Assembly (NCBI RefSeq): GCF_003351025.1
Contig: NZ_QPCG01000004.1
Span: 248,001-312,000 of the forward strand
DNA from: Mucilaginibacter endophyticus
GTDB lineage: Bacteria > Bacteroidota > Bacteroidia > Sphingobacteriales > Sphingobacteriaceae
Reading direction: 5' to 3'
DNA: 64,000 bases
The first letter of the stretch is position 1; every line of letters begins with the position of its first letter. The notes beneath the pieces are model-generated. The model saw only the letters and a program-made list of their open reading frames with translations. It was not told the origin of the DNA and did no database searches. Positions 62,634 to 64,000 of this stretch are shown piece after piece. The translations under genes were made by a program, and so were the position numbers.

Positions 62634-63062
62634 TTATAAACTTGGATCAAATTCTACAATCCATTCAATCCCATATTTATCTCTGAACATACCGGCATAT
62701 GTACCCCAGGGACTGTCGCCGATCGGGCCTTCAACCTCTCCCCCTGCTGATAATCCGTTAAATATTTTGTCGGCTTCTTCACGGCTTTCGGCACTTGCAT
62801 ATATTTTAGACCGGTTTTCATTTTCGCTTACCCGTCCTACAAATTCAGGAACATCATTGGCTATCAACACATTGTGTTTGCCGATAGGTAGTCCGATGTA
62901 CATTATCTTGTTTTCTTCACTTTCCGCCACCTTAAATTCGGCGCTTGCCAAATCCTTGAAACGGATGATCTTGGTGAACTCTCCGCCAAAAACTGATTTG
63001 TAAAAATTGAATGCTTCCTGGGCATTACCATTGAAGTTGATCCAGGGATTAATTGCTCTCAT
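62634..63062 (-). CDS. VOC family protein (PhnB/3-demethylubiquinone methyltransferase-like)
   Basis: A 142-aa glyoxalase/VOC-fold protein with the PhnB-type start INPWINFNGNAQEAFNFYKSVFGGEF, and an end with GPIGDSPWGTYAGMFRDKYGIEWIVEF. Such proteins usually lack a known reaction. It follows an ArsR-SRPBCC gene pair on the same strand, a common Bacteroidota arrangement. Confidence 0.9.
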   Translation of the reverse strand: MRAINPWINFNGNAQEAFNFYKSVFGGEFTKIIRFKDLASAEFKVAESEENKIMYIGLPIGKHNVLIANDVPEFVGRVSENENRSKIYASAESREEADKIFNGLSAGGEVEGPIGDSPWGTYAGMFRDKYGIEWIVEFDPSL

Positions 63063-63132
63063 AATTTTGGTTTTTAAATTGTTATGTTCTTTTATTATCT
63101 ATTAGGTTATTGACCTAATCGGCTATTTTCTC

Positions 63133-63633
63133 TTATGATTTTTGCGATAAGGTTATAAGTAGCTCGTCCAGGTTTGCTAACATCAAAGTAAATCCTTTGC
63201 TGAAACCATCCGTCAGCCTTTCCATTCGTTCAAGCGACTCATTATAAATGGAGATATTCACTTTTGTTATTCCATTTTGTTCGCTGAAGCTGTAATCCCA
63301 TTCAGAACCCGGTAATTCGGGATTTTCGTCTTTGTCAGCAAAAGTGTTGTATAGTTTAAAATTGGTTTTGGGCGTGATGGAAGTATATTTCTGAAGCAGC
63401 CAGCGCTCCTGTCCGTCGGGGCTTATCATCGCGTAAAACCTCCGGCCTCCAACTGTAAAATCCATATGCTTGGTTTTACTGCGCATAGGCGCAGGTGCCG
63501 CCCATTGGTCAAGTATTTCGGCTTTGGTAAAAGCATCCCATACCAACGGGAGCTCCGCATCAAATTCCCGGGTTATAAAAACAGTTTGCGCTGCTTTGTC
63601 AACAGTAAAATCAAATAGCAAATCGTTGTTCAT
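63133..63633 (-). CDS. SRPBCC (AHSA1-like) protein
   Basis: A 166-aa START-like helix-grip protein of the AHSA1/CalC group: ITREFDAELPLVWDAFTKAE, then LDQWAAPAPMRSKTKHMDF and GGRRFYAMISPDG. It binds a hydrophobic ligand; its identity is unknown. Its start overlaps the stop of the ArsR gene by 4 bp (ATGA), showing translational coupling. Confidence 0.9.
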   Translation of the reverse strand: MNNDLLFDFTVDKAAQTVFITREFDAELPLVWDAFTKAEILDQWAAPAPMRSKTKHMDFTVGGRRFYAMISPDGQERWLLQKYTSITPKTNFKLYNTFADKDENPELPGSEWDYSFSEQNGITKVNISIYNESLERMERLTDGFSKGFTLMLANLDELLITLSQKS

Positions 63634-63950
63634 TTTCTTTGTTGTTTAATTGTTGATAATACTTTATCCAGTTGATTAAATTGAGTTTCCCAGCTTTGCT
63701 TCAATTGCGCTAACCAATTATCAAACTCCTGCATCTTCTTTACATTAAAATGGTAATAAATTTCCCTGCCAGAATGTTCGGGTTTAATTAAATCGCATTC
63801 GTGTAATACCTTAATATGTTTCGATACCGCTTGGCGGCTCATGTCAAATTTTTCGGCCATTGCATTAGGCGTTAAAGCCTGAATAGCAATTAAAGCTAAA
63901 ATAGCTCTCCGTGTCGGGTCGGCTATAGCCTGAAATATATCCTGTTTCAT
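63630..63950 (-). CDS. ArsR-family transcriptional regulator
   Basis: A 106-aa winged-helix repressor: DIFQAIADPTRRAILALI opening, recognition helix in MSRQAVSKHIKVLHECDLI, and the wing GREIYYHF. It has no metal-binding cysteines, so it belongs to the non-metal subgroup paired with SRPBCC proteins. The frame is open to 63983, but the ATG at 63950 gives the family's usual N-terminus. Confidence 0.92.
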   Translation of the reverse strand: MKQDIFQAIADPTRRAILALIAIQALTPNAMAEKFDMSRQAVSKHIKVLHECDLIKPEHSGREIYYHFNVKKMQEFDNWLAQLKQSWETQFNQLDKVLSTIKQQRK

Positions 63951-64000
63951 TTTCAATACAAAAGCGCAACCCAAAAGTTGCATATACGAATATATATGCA

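Overview
The window is from a Bacteroidota chromosome, most likely family Sphingobacteriaceae (Mucilaginibacter/Pedobacter-like). The evidence is protein-level: an OMP_b-brl_3 TonB-type receptor, MacB/FtsX permeases, LytS/LytTR pairs, a GH127 arabinofuranosidase and an EF-P typical of the group. DNA-level support comes from TTTG/TAnnTTTG-style promoters, weak Shine-Dalgarno use, and several families of Bacteroidota-type intergenic palindromes. The genus is inferred, not proven.

Layout. 1-7.7 kb: GH127 glycosidase, an SDR/AraC pair, a secreted unknown, an MHS-type MFS transporter and efp. 7.8-20.8 kb: a 1218-aa protein joining a 7TM-AraC regulator to a MacB-like permease, a TonB-type receptor, LytS/LytTR two-component genes, a lone TIR-domain protein, a DoxX-like membrane protein, an endonuclease V carrying MORN/YwqK-like repeats, and an EthD-like protein. 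20.9-22.8 kb: a compact darT-darG toxin-antitoxin module sits immediately downstream of the initiator tRNA gene, bounded by a duplicated tRNA 3' half plus terminator. 22.9-31.2 kb: housekeeping genes (era, der, S41 protease, murQ, BI-1 family) separated by repeat-rich spacers. 31.3-36.4 kb: an S-box (SAM-I) riboswitch, metH and metF. 36.6-44.3 kb: unknowns, a candidate structured small RNA, a NarL-type two-component operon, and an AraC/PhyH pair. 44.4-50.8 kb: a tight six-gene minus-strand operon (DUF427, FAD disulfide reductase, egtV-like ATPase, egtU-like permease/binding protein, egtB, egtD) that appears to combine ergothioneine synthesis with uptake. 51.0-51.3 kb: two identical tRNA-Glu genes. 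51.4-59.0 kb: an accessory region whose core is an apparently unreported two-peptide double-glycine-leader bacteriocin-type cluster. It holds two paralogous small precursors (51 and 54 aa, missed by standard ORF length cut-offs), a 66-aa membrane protein, an ABC ATPase and permease, another membrane protein, a thioredoxin-like protein and a C39-peptidase ABC exporter. 59.1-64 kb: an SDR, a Crp-like regulator, two unknowns, and a VOC/SRPBCC/ArsR group.

The two strongest systems to follow up are the bacteriocin-type cluster (52.9-59.0 kb) and the tRNA-fMet-nested DarTG mini-island (20.9-22.8 kb). Behind them come the ergothioneine synthesis/uptake operon and two unusual domain fusions (7TM-AraC-FtsX and MORN-endonuclease V).
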